From contig NZ_CP109485.1 of NCBI RefSeq assembly GCF_035918235.1, positions 8,339,001 to 8,403,000 on the forward strand: a DNA stretch of 64,000 nucleotides, written 5' to 3'. Positions 62,104 to 64,000 of the stretch are shown one piece after another. Within the stretch, counting starts at the first letter, position 1. Each line of letters starts with the position of its first letter. The stretch comes from Streptomyces sp. NBC_01445. Its GTDB lineage: Bacteria; Actinomycetota; Actinomycetes; Streptomycetales; Streptomycetaceae. The notes beneath the pieces are model-generated. The model was given only the letters and a program-made list of their open reading frames with translations, did not search any database and had not been told where the DNA came from. The position numbers and the translations under genes were made by a program.

Positions 62104-62526
62104 ATGTCCGACGCCTTCACCACGCGCATCCTGAACGTATCCACCGGCTCCGCGGAGCGGGTCGTCGACCTGACCCACGACTGCGAGACCTTCCTGAGCG
62201 AGGTCGCCGCGGGCCGCGACGGCCTGCTCAACATCTTCGTGCCCCACGCGACGGCCGGCGTGGCCGTCATCGAGACGGGCGCGGGCAGCGACGACGACCT
62301 CCTCACCACCCTCCACTCCCTGCTCCCCGCGGACGACCGCTGGCAACACCGCCACGGCTCCCCGGGCCACGGCCGCGACCACGTCCTCCCGGCCCTGGTC
62401 CCACCCCACGCCACCCTCCCGGTGATCGCCGGCACCCTGGAAATGGGCACGTGGCAGTCGGTGTGCCTGGTGGACACAAACACGAGTAACACCGACCGTC
62501 AGGTCCGGCTGAGCTTCCTCGGTTAA
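62104..62526 (+). CDS. YjbQ/UPF0047 family protein
   Basis: 140 residues. Conserved single-domain protein: ILNVSTGSAERVVDLTHD, LLNIFVPHATAGVAVIETG, and HRHGSPGHGRDHVLPALVPPHATLPVIAG with conserved His, then GTWQSVCLVDTN. Relatives are annotated as secondary thiamine-phosphate synthase-like enzymes, though true role is uncertain. Start ATG 62104. It diverges from the ssu leader promoter (84 bp between the leader TTGACC and the ATG). Confidence 0.88.
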   Translation: MSDAFTTRILNVSTGSAERVVDLTHDCETFLSEVAAGRDGLLNIFVPHATAGVAVIETGAGSDDDLLTTLHSLLPADDRWQHRHGSPGHGRDHVLPALVPPHATLPVIAGTLEMGTWQSVCLVDTNTSNTDRQVRLSFLG

Positions 62527-63233
62527 GGGGCCGCCGGCTGGAACTGTAGAGGGGGAGCCCGGCCGCGCCAACCGAGTGGTTGGCGTTGTCGCCCGTCGGT
62601 CACAGCCGCTGAGCTTTGCATCGACCGCGGGGTACCTGCGCAGCGTGACAGTAGGTTCTTCGTCTGCTGGTGGTACAGCACATGCATCGGTGTTGAGCTG
62701 GGGTAAGACTCTCGGTCGGGGACTGGTCCGTGGATGGTCCGGACCTTGGTAGCTGCTGGCCCGGGCGGCAGGGGCGGTCGGGAGTGGGAAGTCGTGGGGG
62801 CGATCGGGAGAGTGGAGGACGCTCTCGCGGGTGGCCCGTCCTATCGACTACGGCCGGTGGTCGTCGCAGAGCCATCCGGCGGGATGGAAGCGTGCCGGCG
62901 CCCCGCATGGCTGTAACGCAGCCCCGCAATGGTCCCGGTGGGCGATCGGTGAAGCCTCCGTCACTGCAGGCATTGCCCTCGGGACGTACTTTGGTGAGCG
63001 GGGTGCCGGGATTTAGGGGAGCGGCGCGGTCTCGTGGTCTGGCGCGGCCGGTGGCCGGACACGGCACGCTCGGTCGCCGTCCTCCATAGGACGCCGTACC
63101 GGACGTTGCCTCGGCATCAGCTACCACCGAACCGCCCGCGCGTCGAGTCGTAGAATCCGGCGGTGAACGCCAACGTCGTCCGGCCGTTGTGCGTGTTCGC
63201 GGGGGCCCCTATGTCTTTGGTCAAGCTGGTCTG
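62527..63233. other. 707-bp stretch without a convincing gene
   Basis: No open frame here has a ribosome site plus a plausible protein. Codon use in the longest frames is Arg/Pro/Gly-rich shadow. The region may hold remnants of mobile DNA, as an IS110 fragment follows at 63.7 kb, but I see no clear insertion boundary. Confidence 0.5.
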
Positions 63234-63701
63234 GTGTGGGTTCGAGGCATCTGGAACGATGCGTCCGTGCCTGCTGATGATCGGGTTGGTGAGGGTGTCC
63301 CCGCGGGGCTCGCGGTGTTCCTCCTGCGGGAGGCGGTCGACGGCCGCCCGGTGAAGATCGCTCCTTCTGTCTGTGAGGGGTGCGGCGGTCGTGTGTTCTT
63401 CGTGCTGGTCAACGCGTCCGGCGCGGAACGGGAGTGTTCGGGCTGCGACCGCCGTGCGTTCATCGCGGACAGCGAGGAGTACTGGAACGAGGAGTCCTGG
63501 GAGGACGACGAGCCCGGTGCGGCCGGCTGCCCGTGCGGGAGCGAGGAGTTCGAGGCCGCGGTGGCGTTCTCGCTCGGCAACGACGGCTCGGTCCGCTGGG
63601 TGACCGTGGGCCTGCGGTGCATCAGGGATGGGTTCTGCGGGGTCTATGCCGACTGGAAGATCGACTACGGACCAACGGATCACCTGCTGGCCATGGTCTA
63701 G
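63234..63701 (+). CDS. Zinc-ribbon-like hypothetical protein
   Basis: 155 residues from a GTG at 63234 (VWVRGIWNDASVPADDR); an alternative GTG at 63189 adds 15. Paired cysteines CEGCGG and CSGC, plus CPCG, suggest a zinc ribbon. Acidic middle DSEEYWNEESWEDDE. No ribosome site is evident. Tail-to-tail with the IS110 remnant. Function unknown. Confidence 0.6.
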   Translation: MWVRGIWNDASVPADDRVGEGVPAGLAVFLLREAVDGRPVKIAPSVCEGCGGRVFFVLVNASGAERECSGCDRRAFIADSEEYWNEESWEDDEPGAAGCPCGSEEFEAAVAFSLGNDGSVRWVTVGLRCIRDGFCGVYADWKIDYGPTDHLLAMV

Positions 63702-63940
63702 GTTTGCGGAGCGACGGCCCGAATGGGCTGCGGTTCACAGAAGGTTCCGTCGCGGAGCATGGCGAAGAGGACGTCGGCTCGGCGTCTGGCGAGGCAGAGC
63801 AGGGCCTGGGTGTGGTGCTTGCCCTTGGCGATCTTCTTGTCGTGGTAGGTCCGGGGATGCGGGGTCGGCCAGGGCAGCGAACGCAGAGAGGAAGAAGGCT
63901 CGTTTGAGCTGCTTGTTCCCGGTGCGACATCTGTGGGCAC
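63698..63940 (-). pseudogene. IS110-family transposase, C-terminal fragment with frameshift
   Basis: Minus-strand reading GNKQLKRAFFLSAFAALADP changes frame and continues RTYHDKKIAKGKHHTQALLCLARRRADVLFAMLRDGTF, the typical C-terminus of IS110 transposases. One extra base in the run CCCC at 63853-63856 accounts for the shift. The upstream part is missing or altered, with a TAG at about 63970. It marks mobile DNA at the window's edge; a trace of a larger element may lie beyond 64000. Confidence 0.82.
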
Positions 63941-64000
63941 CCCAGGATTCACCTTTCGTCACCATGCTCTACGCAGGCCTCGACAACCCCACCTCGCACA

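Noticed and set aside
62600..63127. 175-codon minus-strand open frame
   Set aside because: Arg/Pro-rich shadow without ribosome site or motif, in a stretch I consider non-coding.

Overview
The window is a high-GC, gene-dense Streptomyces-type chromosomal segment. The supporting evidence is the urease accessory order ureC-F-G-D, an SSI-type protease inhibitor, a conservon, many secreted hydrolases with Tat or Sec signals, GTG/TTG starts and strong GGAGG ribosome sites. Most of it reads as ordinary chromosome. The last ~1.5 kb and the stretch around 48.3-50.1 kb look accessory, with a lone TnpB and a broken IS110 transposase.

Layout. 1-2.3 kb: end of the urease operon (ureC 3' end, ureF, ureG, ureD). 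2.5-10.7 kb: secreted tripeptidyl aminopeptidase, acyltransferase, SSI-type inhibitor, CtaG-like protein, phosphofructokinase, the lipid II amidation pair gatD-murT, and peptide deformylase. 10.7-12.8 kb: TetR regulator divergent from an acyl-CoA dehydrogenase, with operator-like repeats between them. 12.8-15.1 kb: Tat-exported GH89 alpha-N-acetylglucosaminidase with a DasR-type site and a LacI-type palindrome upstream. 15.1-19.6 kb: SWIM protein and SNF2 helicase pair, with a duplicated 3' end beside the SWIM gene. 19.9-26.7 kb: desaturase, small proteins, a secreted esterase-like protein, a PadR regulator divergent from an alpha/beta hydrolase, and a methyltransferase. 26.9-32.7 kb: MHYT membrane protein followed by a full conservon (cvnA-B-C-D), a PPOX-fold protein, and a second roadblock protein. 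32.8-38.7 kb: a helix-turn-helix-like protein, TPR protein, TesB thioesterase, Ski2-like helicase and YdjM-like membrane hydrolase. 38.8-42.4 kb: a heterodimeric ABC exporter with complementary broken ATP sites. 42.6-48.2 kb: L,D-transpeptidase-like lipoprotein, PNGase A-like secreted amidase, DctA-type carrier and a GH109-type secreted glycosidase. 48.3-50.1 kb: stem-loop cluster and lone tnpB. 50.1-57.6 kb: FAD/Fe-S oxidoreductase, MarR regulator divergent from an ABC exporter, MltG-like protein and a flavin monooxygenase. 57.7-62.0 kb: sulfonate uptake and use operon ssuCBAD, preceded by a 27-residue cysteine-ending leader peptide. 62.1-64 kb: YjbQ-family protein, an uncoded stretch, a zinc-ribbon protein and an IS110 remnant.

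The most informative signals are regulatory. (1) A leaderless leader-peptide attenuator sits ahead of ssuCBAD. (2) The same 12-bp palindrome GCAAGCGCTTGC lies upstream of both the GH89 and the GH109 glycosidase genes, 33 kb apart, and the GH89 gene also carries a near-consensus DasR element. With the PNGase A-like enzyme this suggests a dispersed programme for degrading N-acetylhexosamine-containing glycans. (3) Clear operator palindromes lie between the PadR and MarR regulators and their divergent neighbours. No tRNA, rRNA or CRISPR array was seen.
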